Below are positions 45,301-53,677 of a stretch of 64,000 nucleotides of DNA, piece by piece (within the stretch, counting starts at the first letter, position 1; each line of letters opens with the position of its first letter). Location of the stretch: assembly GCA_019636285.1 (NCBI GenBank), contig JAHBXV010000022.1, forward strand, positions 37,133 through 101,132, written 5' to 3'. Below the pieces are notes generated by a model, which had not been told where the DNA came from, ran no database searches, and saw nothing but the letters and a program-made list of their open reading frames with translations. The translations under genes and the position numbers were made by a program. The DNA is from Planctomycetaceae bacterium (GTDB lineage Bacteria > Planctomycetota > Planctomycetia > Planctomycetales > Planctomycetaceae).

Positions 45301-45600
45301 GAGGATGAGAGCCGCCGCAATGGGACGTTGACGAATCCAGTAAGACACGGCGGCGAGATAAGCCTCGACCGTTGCCATCGCGGTGACGGATTGTGCCGAC
45401 GCCTGCTGAACCGTCTCGGAAGACGGGTTTGCAGGCTGGCTCGGCGGGTTCGAAAGCCACTGCGGTCGCGAAGCGTCAATCGTCCCGGCGGCGGGGACCA
45501 GCACCCGCGCATCGCACTGGGCACACTCTCCCTGCCGACCGGCGGCATCATCTGGCGCCGTAAGAGGTTGCGAGCAATTCGGACAAAGCCACTGGATCAT
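42361..45600 (-). CDS. Membrane protein with zinc ribbon and WD40 propeller
   Basis: A 1079-residue protein from ATG 45600. The N-terminus is a zinc ribbon, LCPNCSQPLTAPDDAAG and GECAQCD (Cys 6, 9, 26, 29), followed by a membrane helix (about 92-112). A long Gln/Pro-rich and mixed alpha/beta region spans about 120-650. The C-terminal 400 residues are a beta-propeller with WD40-like repeats, for example VTAVAFSPDGRFAMSGSVD near the end and ISAWGDYG-type strands. Many planctomycete WD40 proteins of this build lie beside ECF sigma factors and kinases, as this one does. A scaffold or sensor role is inferred. Confidence 0.75.
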   Translation of the reverse strand: MIQWLCPNCSQPLTAPDDAAGRQGECAQCDARVLVPAAGTIDASRPQWLSNPPSQPANPSSETVQQASAQSVTAMATVEAYLAAVSYWIRQRPIAAALILGVALVCYSSARWFRGPVRPAPQTVVGSFERELMDPRAEANSSDDFAGVNRAPVPAHPVPENLHANAVTQPPVEQPPKVPAAVQPLPQESTNPVISNAALNSDDYAGLAGMATQLYRQRERMVQLDPPRDVLLRLRSSTNAAVKQMTSVAEEALRQYAQGLALDEQAREGEAAAMTGFLQSAFQMGDDSYAVADTSTPGVIRIQTLSQHYFDEAVSGAASSIGYRASSEQLLTRSDLARRQLWEGLIPNAERLSGPEQAGEPVLSVEIERTSQVEFSGPFDLMMSSLKAKRLYVYRLVARNESGRELTNVTVALKLRAIQPHVRVSVAGVSDSGLAEPNHYFVPRWAAGETIQLMTGLHWGSEGLRRSHEGQLTVWSTELKQAERPIRFDANLRAYLGDVIAAANARLDKGDFASVLAEMASLESLIPDRFPALRQEVADVRKEGLASQQRHDQLGEACRAGRDYSGRWVFGKYSAPFGLRFVAPATNPPGIDKEIPEKPAVAELYDPRQPTVYRPMSVSIQPAASRRWAAILSRHDSRLGVPDRESPLPTHTNLLRSQDERTLMWQLSEDGQKFTGRSSLGDEITAFPADAAASITELLASPLQAPELLHPQSVAPVPRELLTTAYTAKPYATTHQVGELRRGRADSFYTVAQVFLARDQAVGMSLTSHSTGQLWSLESEAPGGKPIRGKAKQKAPAAPTLPTPENLETGEMAPAVTFRGVGPVAVSSDLGYLISWGDYGKVEFWETRTGRGPAVVDAGAQLLAYSDDGRELLLTASSDNQFTVRGKKGDILLKQKVAAPITAMAASRDGMVVAASSGDKLINFWSLKDQSLLGTYRAAKYSVQQLHFNADGTRALTIGWLEAPQTFSVENAPLPRVHVEILDLTTMEKRYEADLGRNARSATVSSDWRYLLLGDNDSQIYLWNLAEGREIARLVGHQHPVTAVAFSPDGRFAMSGSVDTWAIFWGLPVEADTQPAAVP

Positions 45601-46172
45601 TCGGCACCTTTGGCAACGGAGTACGCAGCAGGCAGTCGAATGATGAACGCAGCGACCTTTCAGAAATATTTTTGAGAAGAGACCCCCATCCATCGATTGG
45701 TGAAGATGAATAAAATGACCGAAAACCGGCACTATTCGCATCGTGAGTCGTTGATGCCACACCACGCCGACCACACGATCACTCGAGTGATGGCCAACGC
45801 ATCCTCAACGATCTTGGCACGACAATCATGACGTTGGCGACTACCCCGCCCACATTGCCGAGCTAATCGCGTAGCAATCACAATGGAGGCACCTTCAGTC
45901 ACCGCAATCCGACTGTTGAAGGGCAAGTTACATCACAACGCAGCGGTCGCTTTCTCCATTCTCGCTCATGAACTATTCTCGCCTCATAAGATGGATTCAA
46001 ACAATCAAGTGCCTTGGACGCATTAGCTCCAAGCGATGCAAGCTTGCGACGCGCATGCTTGCCAAATACAGTGGCAGGGTTCATATCTTGTCGCGGATCT
46101 CACGACCGCACCCGATTTATATGCCGCTGGCAACCAATGACAGGCTGCCTCACTCTCACCCATTTGGGCAAG
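45601..46172. other. Non-coding, AT-richer region flanking the HEPN-like gene
   Basis: About 570 bases between the WD40 gene start and the low-GC gene. Base composition becomes more AT-rich from about 45820. Short frames across it lack motifs and start signals. No tRNA or direct repeat marking an insertion edge is visible. Confidence 0.4.
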
Positions 46173-47789
46173 ATGCATCCTCTTCAAGACGATCTCCGGA
46201 ATTCACTCAGACATAAACAAGATGAGCATGACCGCTCACGTCTCCGGATGCGCTTTCACGATCTTTCTAACGCCACCGGACCTCACTACCTTGCCTTGCG
46301 ACGGTATCTTGACTCGCGCCCTGAGTCTTTTTTTGACCGAGATGCTTTTCATCTCACACGAAACTGGCTCTGGTCCCGCCATGCCTCTGACCCAAGCAGC
46401 CTACAATCCTACCTCTCCAGCCACGATTCTCAGTTGAGTTTGGCCTTCCTTTACTTGCGCGAGATCAACGCTCAGGAATGGCACGATGAGACTTTCACAA
46501 GAGGAGACGAGTTCGATCTCGTTCGCCTTATCGAACGACACATCAACCCAGCTTATCTGCGCCTCGTTGAGGGAGTATTCGCACCGCTTCTGTGTCTTTT
46601 TGCATTCTTTTCCAGAGTTGACAGATGCAAAGGGACTGACGGACTCAACATCTATTCTGTCGTTGAGGAACTTCAACGGGGAGCGATGAAGCCGCTGACA
46701 GCTTTTTATCGACACACCATGCGCAATGGGATCGCGCATGGTGGTATCACATACCTGCAAAACGCCATTCGTTATGAAGACAGCAATGGCAACGTGATTA
46801 AACTTTCGCTATCTGAAGTGATCCAGACCTTTGACGACCTTTTGGACACATGCAATGGAGTGTCGGCAGCACTAAGAGTATTCTTCGCTGTACACTGGAA
46901 CTCGGAATATATCGCGCCGCGCGAACTTCAAATCGAAGAACTCCAGGAAGAAACCCGAACACCTTGGTGGCGCATAGAAGGCTGTGTGGCTAGTGAAATA
47001 AATTCTCAGTCTCAACTTATTCTGTTTGCGCGTCCGGATTCCCGAGACTGCTCTAAAATCCGCTGGTCGGCAATTCAATCCGGCATTCTCACCGAGTACT
47101 TCGCGCCCGGGTTTGACCGTTATTTTCTTTCGCTCGCATCACCTAGGGCTTGGCGAGGCTGGGCTGCCTTCGATGGAATCCAGTTGAGGGCCGCTCGCGA
47201 ATCTGGTTCGCGTCAGCTAGAGGACTACATTCGCGCCCTCGAAAACGGGCTCATTTTCTATGTTCCATTACCGTTCGCTCTACCACGCATTCTAGGTCGC
47301 CTTGACACTTTGTTCACCAGTTTACGCATGACATGGCCGTTGGCGATGGAAGACTTGCGGAAACAGATAGATCGACCGCAGATTCCTACTAGGAATGCTA
47401 GTGCGCACCGCAACTCCTGGGGTGCTGTTGTCAACGGTGACGTGGTTTTTCAAGACAGATCACCAAAGGATATTGTGAGCATCGTACGTAGGCATCGGAA
47501 AAGAATTCTTAATGCCGTTGTGGCACGGGCGAAAAGAGGGTTATTTAGAAGTCCGGTGGCGTACCTCCCGATCGCGTTCGGTCAGGTCGCGGTTTACCAA
47601 CGAGACTATCGAAAGCGACGTCTTGCCAACTTCGGCCTTGGATCCGATCTTGTTTGCACAGTTCGTCTCCAGCGGCTTGCACGAATAAAGAGTCCGGACA
47701 TTCTTGGATCTACTGTTGAAGTTGATGGCCAATGGCGCATTGCGTGGAATCGAGCTTGGGTGAACGAAACAGGAGTGAGTTTGGACTGA
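46173..47789 (+). CDS. HEPN-motif protein, candidate RNase/defence protein
   Basis: A 538-residue cytoplasmic protein of a kind I cannot assign by family. Its base composition is visibly lower in GC, with more A/T at third positions, than its neighbours. Residues 184-189 read RNGIAH, an exact Rx4H HEPN motif with the characteristic Asn after Arg, in an all-helical context (FYRHTMRNGIAHGG) after several predicted helices. HEPN domains are often metal-independent RNases in toxin, defence and RNA-processing proteins. The C-terminal 280 residues are mixed and unrecognised, with a basic RRHRKRILNAVVARAKRG stretch. ATG 46173 is preferred because the upstream codons are unlike protein; several starts exist. 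No partner gene is next to it. Confidence 0.6.
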   Translation: MHPLQDDLRNSLRHKQDEHDRSRLRMRFHDLSNATGPHYLALRRYLDSRPESFFDRDAFHLTRNWLWSRHASDPSSLQSYLSSHDSQLSLAFLYLREINAQEWHDETFTRGDEFDLVRLIERHINPAYLRLVEGVFAPLLCLFAFFSRVDRCKGTDGLNIYSVVEELQRGAMKPLTAFYRHTMRNGIAHGGITYLQNAIRYEDSNGNVIKLSLSEVIQTFDDLLDTCNGVSAALRVFFAVHWNSEYIAPRELQIEELQEETRTPWWRIEGCVASEINSQSQLILFARPDSRDCSKIRWSAIQSGILTEYFAPGFDRYFLSLASPRAWRGWAAFDGIQLRAARESGSRQLEDYIRALENGLIFYVPLPFALPRILGRLDTLFTSLRMTWPLAMEDLRKQIDRPQIPTRNASAHRNSWGAVVNGDVVFQDRSPKDIVSIVRRHRKRILNAVVARAKRGLFRSPVAYLPIAFGQVAVYQRDYRKRRLANFGLGSDLVCTVRLQRLARIKSPDILGSTVEVDGQWRIAWNRAWVNETGVSLD

Positions 47790-47938
47790 AGTTGTGGCAT
47801 GTCAATCATGCATGGTCCATCCGAGAAAGTCGTTCGGCCCAGAAAATATTCGCGTGTAATATTTCACCAGCTCACGTAACGAATGTCGGCAGGAAAGCCA
47901 CTGGAATGACGAGCAACTGAGCCACGCGAGGCCCATCC

Positions 47939-49555
47939 ATGTCCATCGTTGAACCACGGACACGATCGCAGGTAATCCGGGTGGAAAGCCTCGTGCGCCT
48001 GGTGGTCAAGTTCATGGCCCTGGCGACACTCGTTTTCGGCTTGCTCGCCTCGCTTGGCCTGTTTGTCACCCAGCTTGTCGGGGATTCAAACCCCGGTTCT
48101 CTCGCTGGCTACTTCGTGTATTGCGTCGTGAGCTGGCTGCTCGCGCGGGACATTTTCAAGGCCCAGCCCGCTCGCCGAGAACCGGACGGCGGGGATGTAA
48201 AAGCCCAGGACTTCGGCTATTTCCATTTTGCCGTTCTGGGGTTCCTGGTCACGTTCCTGATGGCGCTCACGCTCCCGGCTCTGACATTCGGCGCATTTGA
48301 TTCCGGTTTTCTCGTTTTTTACGTCGTGACTTCGCTGCTCGCGTGGCTTGTCTACAGGGTTCAGTCCATGATCTGGGCGTTCGTCGCGCTGGTGCTGGCC
48401 GGGCTGGTGTTTCTCGCACTGACTGCCGGAATGCTCCATTCCAGTTTTGCTGGCGAACCCAGAAGCGACGGCCCCCAAGGCGTTGCCCTCGCGGAATTGG
48501 TCGGCGGCCTCCGTAAAGAGCACAAACTCGTGGGACTCGCCGCCATGGTGACGGTCGACGGGAAAGTCATCGCGACCGCGGTCGATGGTGAGCGGAAAAT
48601 TCACAGCGGCGTGCCGCTTGAACTCGGCGATCGCTGGCATGTGGGTTCCATCACCAAGTCCGTCACGGCCACGATGATCGCGAGACTGGTCGAATCCGGC
48701 CAGATGAAATGGACCGACACGGTCGGCAATCGCTTTTCCGACGCTTCTATCCACGAGGATTGGAAGCCGGTGACGCTCCAGCAGCTCTTGACCCACACTT
48801 CCGGCGCGCCGGCGAACTTCTCCTTGGCCGTGAGGCTGAAAACTCCCGCAATTGGTCCGGAATGTACGCGGGAGCGTCGGCAGGCGGTCATTGAAGTAAT
48901 GACCAAGAAACCGGAACAGCCGCCGGGAGAGAAGTTCGCCTACTCGAATGTCGGTTACACGATCGCCGGGGCGATGGCCGAAATCGCAACCGGCGTGAGT
49001 TGGGAAGATTTGGTTAAACGGGAAGTTTTCGAGCCGCTCGAACTCCAGGGAGCCGGCTTCGGTCCGCCAAAAAGCCCGGCCGAGACGCTCGATCAACCGC
49101 GCGGCCATCGTGGGCAGTTTGGTTGGAAAACAAGCGTCAAGGAAGATGACGACAATACCCCCATCATGGGCCCTGCTGGCACCGTACACATGACGCTCGC
49201 CGACCTCGGCACCTTTGCCGCCGAACACCTGCGTGGGGAACTCGGAGCCGGCAAGTTGCTCTCCGCCGAAACGTATAAGAAGTTGCACACCCCGCAGCTT
49301 AAGAACTATGCATGCGGCTGGGTGATGAAGCCCCCCTCTGAGGAACTTCCCCACACCGTCTACTGGCACAACGGCTCGAACACGATGTGGTACGCCCTCG
49401 TCGTGTTCATTCCCGAGAAGAACATGGTAGTGGCCGTCACCTCCAACGACGGCGACATCCGCGCGGCCGAGTCTGCCGCCTGGAAGATCGTGAACGCCAG
49501 CGCGAATCAGTTCGGTGCCGAGGCCGACTCCACTTCCCTGCCGGTTCGCGACTGA
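47939..49555 (+). CDS. Membrane-anchored serine beta-lactamase-like hydrolase
   Basis: A 538-residue protein with four or five N-terminal membrane helices (about 24-165) and a periplasmic class C beta-lactamase/penicillin-binding-like domain. The catalytic SxxK is SITK (Ser 237, Lys 240), the YxN motif is YSN in FAYSNVGYTIAG, and the third motif is HNG in YWHNGSN. The domain ends at VVAVTSNDGD. Members include esterases, D-aminopeptidases and beta-lactamases, so antibiotic resistance cannot be claimed. The gene starts 149 bases after the HEPN-like gene and is probably separate. Confidence 0.85.
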   Translation: MSIVEPRTRSQVIRVESLVRLVVKFMALATLVFGLLASLGLFVTQLVGDSNPGSLAGYFVYCVVSWLLARDIFKAQPARREPDGGDVKAQDFGYFHFAVLGFLVTFLMALTLPALTFGAFDSGFLVFYVVTSLLAWLVYRVQSMIWAFVALVLAGLVFLALTAGMLHSSFAGEPRSDGPQGVALAELVGGLRKEHKLVGLAAMVTVDGKVIATAVDGERKIHSGVPLELGDRWHVGSITKSVTATMIARLVESGQMKWTDTVGNRFSDASIHEDWKPVTLQQLLTHTSGAPANFSLAVRLKTPAIGPECTRERRQAVIEVMTKKPEQPPGEKFAYSNVGYTIAGAMAEIATGVSWEDLVKREVFEPLELQGAGFGPPKSPAETLDQPRGHRGQFGWKTSVKEDDDNTPIMGPAGTVHMTLADLGTFAAEHLRGELGAGKLLSAETYKKLHTPQLKNYACGWVMKPPSEELPHTVYWHNGSNTMWYALVVFIPEKNMVVAVTSNDGDIRAAESAAWKIVNASANQFGAEADSTSLPVRD

Positions 49556-49576
49556 CTCCAGTTCGCGAACATCCGG

Positions 49577-50470
49577 TCAGGTGACCGGACCCGGACGCCG
49601 CAAGGCCTCCCAGGCCGTCAGCGCGTCGCGGTGCGCGGCGATATCGTGCACGCGCAGGACATCGACCCCCTGTTCCGCCAGAGCCAGCGAGACCCCCAGC
49701 GTCCCGAACAACCGTTCGTCGACCGGTCGATTGAGGACTTTCTGCAGGAATCGTTTTCGCGAGTGCCCCACGAGCACGGCACACCCCAGCTCGTGGAATT
49801 CGTCGATTCGCCGCAGCAACTCGACGTTGTGAGCCGCCGTCTTGCCGAAGCCGACTCCCGGATCGACCGCGACACGCTCGCGCGGGATACCGGCGGCCGT
49901 GATCGCGTCGAGTCGCTGCTCGAGGAAATCCCGAACCTCGCCAACGACGTCATCATACCGCGGATCGAGCTGCATCGTTTGGGGCGTCCCCTGAATGTGC
50001 ATGCAGACGATACCGCATTCGAAATCCCGGCAGACGGCAATCATCTCCGGGTCGAACGTGAGGCCGGAAATATCGTTGATGATGTGGGCGCCCCGTTCGA
50101 GACACGCCCTCGCCACGACGGCCTTGTTCGTATCGATCGAGAGGGGCACCGCCACCTCGGCGGCCAGTTGTTCCACGACCGGCAGCAGCCGGCGAAGTTC
50201 CTCGTCAGCGGAGACCAGTTCTGCCCCTGGCCGCGTCGACTCGGCCCCCAGATCGAGAATGTCGGCTCCTTCGCCGCTGAGTTGTCGCGCTTGGGCAATC
50301 GCGGAGTCAGCGTTCAGGAACCGGCCGCCGTCTGAAAAGCTGTCGGGAGTGATGTTCAGGATCCCCATCAGCAACGGCCGCGTCGGCTGAAGAAGATTCG
50401 CGTTCCGGACAACCCACGAGGTCTGCCCGGAGCTGACAGGGCCGTCAGGTTGACGCACCGGATGTTCCAT
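49577..50470 (-). CDS. folP: Dihydropteroate synthase
   Basis: A 297-residue TIM-barrel enzyme joining p-aminobenzoate to 6-hydroxymethyl-dihydropterin pyrophosphate in folate synthesis, target of sulfonamides. Hallmarks are LMGILNITPDSFSDGGRF, DILDLGAESTRPGAE, PLSIDTNKAVVARACLERGA, HIINDISGL, VCMHIQGTPQTMQ, VAVDPGVGFGKTAAHNVELL and LVGHSRKRFL. All are intact. ATG 50470 was chosen; GTG 50506 would add 12 residues without support. It faces a long untranscribed gap. Confidence 0.94.
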   Translation of the reverse strand: MEHPVRQPDGPVSSGQTSWVVRNANLLQPTRPLLMGILNITPDSFSDGGRFLNADSAIAQARQLSGEGADILDLGAESTRPGAELVSADEELRRLLPVVEQLAAEVAVPLSIDTNKAVVARACLERGAHIINDISGLTFDPEMIAVCRDFECGIVCMHIQGTPQTMQLDPRYDDVVGEVRDFLEQRLDAITAAGIPRERVAVDPGVGFGKTAAHNVELLRRIDEFHELGCAVLVGHSRKRFLQKVLNRPVDERLFGTLGVSLALAEQGVDVLRVHDIAAHRDALTAWEALRRPGPVT

Positions 50471-50967
50471 CACGAGAACCAGATTCAGCCCCGTCAGGAT
50501 GGGCACTGAGCAGGAAATTCGATGTCCGTTTCACGGAAATCTCGAACCAGATTACCCACGACGACCGCAACGTCCATGTGTCTCACTGGCGGTCATGAGC
50601 TGATTTCCGAATCCACAAGTCCTTTTAACAAAAATAGTTGAAAACAATCCATCGGAAATCATGTTTCCCAAATACAACATGCCGTCAAAAAATTGCTCAT
50701 CTTACGATAGCAAATGCAAACTTCCCAAAACACGGAATCGGATTTTTTGACCCCGTTTCGTTTGACACCCGGTTTCACGCTGTTAAGCTTTCCCAGCAAG
50801 TCCGCGTACGCGGCAAGGTTCAACACGACTGCGAAGGAGTTTTCTGGGAGTGAACGGATCGGTCTCGATGCCGGTTCGTCATTCTCAGTCGCATTAAATG
50901 GGGGGGGCCGCGATTGTCATGCGGCTCAAAACTGTCCGTGGGTGATAATCGTTTGAGGAGATTTGGA
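50471..50967. other. AT-rich upstream region of the Cys/Ala-rich protein gene
   Basis: About 500 bases between divergent genes, AT-rich from 50620 to 50800, with a G8 run at 50900-50907. It should hold promoters for folP and the secreted Cys-rich gene. No gene recognised. Confidence 0.4.
50762..50789 (+). promoter_or_regulatory. Possible sigma-70 promoter
   Basis: TTGACA at 50762-50767 is followed after 16 bases by TAAGCT at 50784-50789. The -35 is perfect and the -10 is only partly matching. It would place the start about 170 bases upstream of the ATG at 50968, implying a long leader. Confidence 0.35.
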
Positions 50968-51375
50968 ATGGCTCGTTTCTTTGCGTGCGCCGCCGCTGTG
51001 ATGGTGGCCTTGGTTGCTGGTTCGTCGGCTGACGCCGGCCATCGTCATCGTGGTGCGAGCTGCTGTGCTCCGGAACCGGCCTGTGCCGCTCCGGCCCCCA
51101 GCTGCTGCGCTCCGGAACCGTCATGCTGTGAGCCGGTTCGTGTGAAGAAGCATCGTTGCCGCAAGCACCGCGGCAACGACTGCTGCGCTCCGGCTCCGAG
51201 CTGCGCGGCCCCGGTCGCCACCTGCTGTGCGCCGGCTCCGGTTGCCACTTGCTGCGCTCCGGCTCCGACCTGCGCCGCTCCGGCCCCGGCCAGCTGCGCC
51301 GCTCCGGCTGCTGCCGCTCCGGCCCCGGCTGTTGAAGCCGCTCCGGCCCCGGCTCCGGCCCCGCCGGCCGAGTAA
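50968..51375 (+). CDS. Secreted Cys/Ala/Pro-rich repeat protein
   Basis: A 135-residue protein from ATG 50968, which has GAGGAG about six bases upstream. Signal peptide [18 protein letters not shown], then a low-complexity mature part: repeated CCAPEP/CCAPAP and CAAPAPSC units (residues 31-110) containing 17 cysteines and interrupted by a basic [12 protein letters not shown] patch (60-71), and an Ala/Pro tail to the end. Such a protein should be heavily disulfide-linked or matrix-forming. The same CAAPAPSC motif closes the YTV protein at 59651. A strong hairpin follows. An envelope role is inferred. Confidence 0.8.
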   Translation: MARFFACAAAVMVALVAGSSADAGHRHRGASCCAPEPACAAPAPSCCAPEPSCCEPVRVKKHRCRKHRGNDCCAPAPSCAAPVATCCAPAPVATCCAPAPTCAAPAPASCAAPAAAAPAPAVEAAPAPAPAPPAE

Positions 51376-51415
51376 TGTCGGCTGACGGTTGCCTTGGCGA
51401 CCTTTGCTGATGCAT

Positions 51416-51457
51416 GAAAAGTGCCCAGGCTTCTTTCACGAAGTCTGGGCACTTTTT
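51416..51457. terminator. Bidirectional Rho-independent terminator
   Basis: GTGCCCAGGCTTC (51421-51433) pairs with GAAGTCTGGGCAC (51440-51452) with one mismatch and a short loop, flanked by A4 before and T5 after. It lies between convergent genes and would serve both the Cys-rich gene and prmC. Confidence 0.8.
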
Positions 51458-51495
51458 CATTCGATGATGCGGAAAACCCGCGTCCCAAGGGTACT

Positions 51496-52413
51496 CTACT
51501 CGGCCGGGCGGCTGACACCTCCGGCCAGCCGGGCGACCAGGACGCGCGGCGTCTGTCCGAGATCCTTTATCATCTGGGCCGATTCAAATCCGGCCTCAGC
51601 CCCGACGGCCGCGAGCATCGGCTCCGCCTGCGAGGGGTCCATTTCCAACAGCAGCCATCCCCCGGGAACCAGCCAGTCCGCGGCGACCGATACAATTCGG
51701 CGGAGCGGTCCCAGCCCATCCAGGCCGCCATCCAACGCGAGGGGGGGCTCGTGCAACCGGACATCCGGCTGCAATTCTCCCATGTCCGCAGTCGTGATAT
51801 ACGGCGGATTCGAGACAATCACATCGAACCGAGACTCACCGGGAAGCGCGTCAAACAGGTCGCCCCGATAAAACTCAACACGGTCGGATACTCCGAGACG
51901 GGTTGCGTTTTCCGTCGCGACGGCGAGGGCCTCTGGCGAGATATCCGTCGCAGTCACGCGGGCAGCGGGGCAGTTCTTCGCGATGGAAAGCGCGACACAG
52001 CCTGATCCCGTACACAGGTCGAGCACGCGCGGGTTCGTCAGGCCCTTGAGCCGCCCGAGTGCCTCCATGACCAGCGTTTCCGTGTCGGGCCGAGGGATCA
52101 GCACCGACTTATTAACCACGAAGTCGAGGCTGAAGAACTCGCGATGGCCGACCAGGTAGGCGACCGGCTCGGCCTGAGCACGACGCTGGACCAGTTCGCG
52201 CATCACCTTGCGCACTTCGTCCGACAGAACGTCGTCGTAGGCCGCGTAGAGTTCGATGCGACGGCAGCGGCGGGCATGTGCGAGCAGAATCTCGGCGTCC
52301 AGCCGCGGCGTACCGCTGCCATGCTTCTGCAGGTGCTGTGCGGTCCATTCCAGCACGCGGCGAATGGTCCACGGTTCCTGCGACCGGTCGGCGACTGGGG
52401 GAGGGCTCGACAT
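51496..52413 (-). CDS. prmC: Release factor glutamine methyltransferase
   Basis: A 305-residue SAM-dependent methyltransferase that methylates the glutamine of the GGQ motif in release factors 1 and 2. Motifs seen: the N-terminal PrmC helical domain with RRIELYAAYDDVLSDE, the VLIPRPDTETLV segment, VLDLCTGSGCVALSIAKNCP (SAM site), and SNPPYI with NPPY at 202-205. It follows prfA by 37 bases, the standard gene order for its substrate. Confidence 0.94.
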   Translation of the reverse strand: MSSPPPVADRSQEPWTIRRVLEWTAQHLQKHGSGTPRLDAEILLAHARRCRRIELYAAYDDVLSDEVRKVMRELVQRRAQAEPVAYLVGHREFFSLDFVVNKSVLIPRPDTETLVMEALGRLKGLTNPRVLDLCTGSGCVALSIAKNCPAARVTATDISPEALAVATENATRLGVSDRVEFYRGDLFDALPGESRFDVIVSNPPYITTADMGELQPDVRLHEPPLALDGGLDGLGPLRRIVSVAADWLVPGGWLLLEMDPSQAEPMLAAVGAEAGFESAQMIKDLGQTPRVLVARLAGGVSRPAE

Positions 52414-52450
52414 CGGCGGGCGGATCCTTCCACGTCAGACGGGCAACCGA

Positions 52451-53524
52451 TCAGCCCGGCTCGTTTCCCTTGAGTCGCTCTTCGCGATCGAACTGAACCA
52501 GCGCCTCGACCAGCTCTTCGAGATTTCCCTGCATCAACTGGTCCAGCTTGTAAATGGTCAGGTTGATGCGGTGATCGGTCAAGCGGTTCTGCGGGAAATT
52601 GTACGTTCGAATCCGCTCGCTGCGATCTCCGGAGCCAATCAGCGTGCGGCGCTGGGCAGAGCGTTCTTTCTGCTGCTCGTCGAGCCGCAATTCCAGCAGC
52701 TTGCTGCGGAGCACGCGGAGCGCCTTCGCGCGATTTTTGTGCTGGCTCTTTTCATCCTGGATACGAACAACCAGTCCGGTGGGTTTGTGCGTCATGCGGA
52801 CTGCTGATTCGGTCTTGTTGACCTTCTGGCCCCCGGGACCGCCGGCACGCATGGTATCGATTTCCAGGTCTTCCTCGCGAATCTCGACATCGACGTCGGT
52901 CGCTTCGGGCATCACAGCGACCGTCGCGGCGCTGGTGTGTACGCGCCCCTGCGTTTCGGTTTCCGGAACGCGCTGGACGCGATGGCCGCCGCTCTCGAAC
53001 TGCAACCGGTGAAAAGCGCTTTCACCGGTGATCGAAAGCTGAACTTCTTTCACACCGCCCAGTTCTGTCGGGGACGAATCGAGGACTTCGTACTTCCACC
53101 CCATTTTTTCGCAAAACCGGATGTACATATTGAGCAGATCCTGCGCGAACAGGGCCGCTTCGTCGCCGCCAGTTCCCGCACGGATTTCCATGATCAGGCT
53201 GCCGCGCGTCAACGAGTCGCCGGCGGTGACCATGTCTTCTAGATCGGTCTTCATCGCCTCGAATTTCGTTTCGAGCGATTCCACCTCGGCCGCTGCGTAC
53301 TCGCGGGTTTCGCTGTCGTCGGCCGTGTCGCGCATCTCGCGGGCCGTGGCCAGATCCCCCTCAAGCTCGTTGAAGGTACGGATTGTGTTCGCCACCTTCG
53401 TCAGCCCGCCATACTCCTTCTGCAATTCGAGCATGCGGGAGGTGTCGGCGAGGACGTCGGGGTCAGCCAGGAGTTGTTCAACCTCCTGGAACCGCTTCAG
53501 TTTGGCTTGCAGAGTGGGAAACAT
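52451..53524 (-). CDS. prfA: Peptide chain release factor 1
   Basis: A 357-residue class I release factor for UAA and UAG codons. The GGQ peptidyl-hydrolysis motif is at 231-233, in [16 protein letters not shown]. The family's C-terminal [20 protein letters not shown] is intact. The codon-recognition tripeptide, PxT, reads PET at 187-189 ([14 protein letters not shown]); E. coli has PAT. The upstream rpmE and downstream prmC lie on the same strand. A hairpin with T-run separates rpmE from it, so it may have its own promoter. Confidence 0.95.
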   Translation of the reverse strand: MFPTLQAKLKRFQEVEQLLADPDVLADTSRMLELQKEYGGLTKVANTIRTFNELEGDLATAREMRDTADDSETREYAAAEVESLETKFEAMKTDLEDMVTAGDSLTRGSLIMEIRAGTGGDEAALFAQDLLNMYIRFCEKMGWKYEVLDSSPTELGGVKEVQLSITGESAFHRLQFESGGHRVQRVPETETQGRVHTSAATVAVMPEATDVDVEIREEDLEIDTMRAGGPGGQKVNKTESAVRMTHKPTGLVVRIQDEKSQHKNRAKALRVLRSKLLELRLDEQQKERSAQRRTLIGSGDRSERIRTYNFPQNRLTDHRINLTIYKLDQLMQGNLEELVEALVQFDREERLKGNEPG

Positions 53525-53576
53525 CTCGGGGCACTTCGCGAGAGGGCGGTCGAACGGGTCACAAGGCGAGCGGACA

Positions 53577-53620
53577 TAAAAAAACGGCGTCAGCCGGCAA
53601 ATCAGGCCGGCGACGCCGCT
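53577..53620 (-). terminator. Hairpin with U-run between rpmE and prfA
   Basis: Read on the minus strand, GCGGCGTCGCCGGCCTGATT continues into GCCGGCTGACGCCG and then seven T. The stem is imperfect but GC-rich. It looks like a terminator or attenuator after rpmE. Confidence 0.65.
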
Positions 53621-53677
53621 GAGAACTCACCAGGAAGGACGCCCGCCGCTCCCGATTCACGGGACAGCCCGGCAGCG

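Noticed and set aside
45968..46216. 82-codon plus-strand frame before the HEPN-like gene
   Set aside because: No motif, no ribosome-binding site and overlap with the likely start of the HEPN-like gene.
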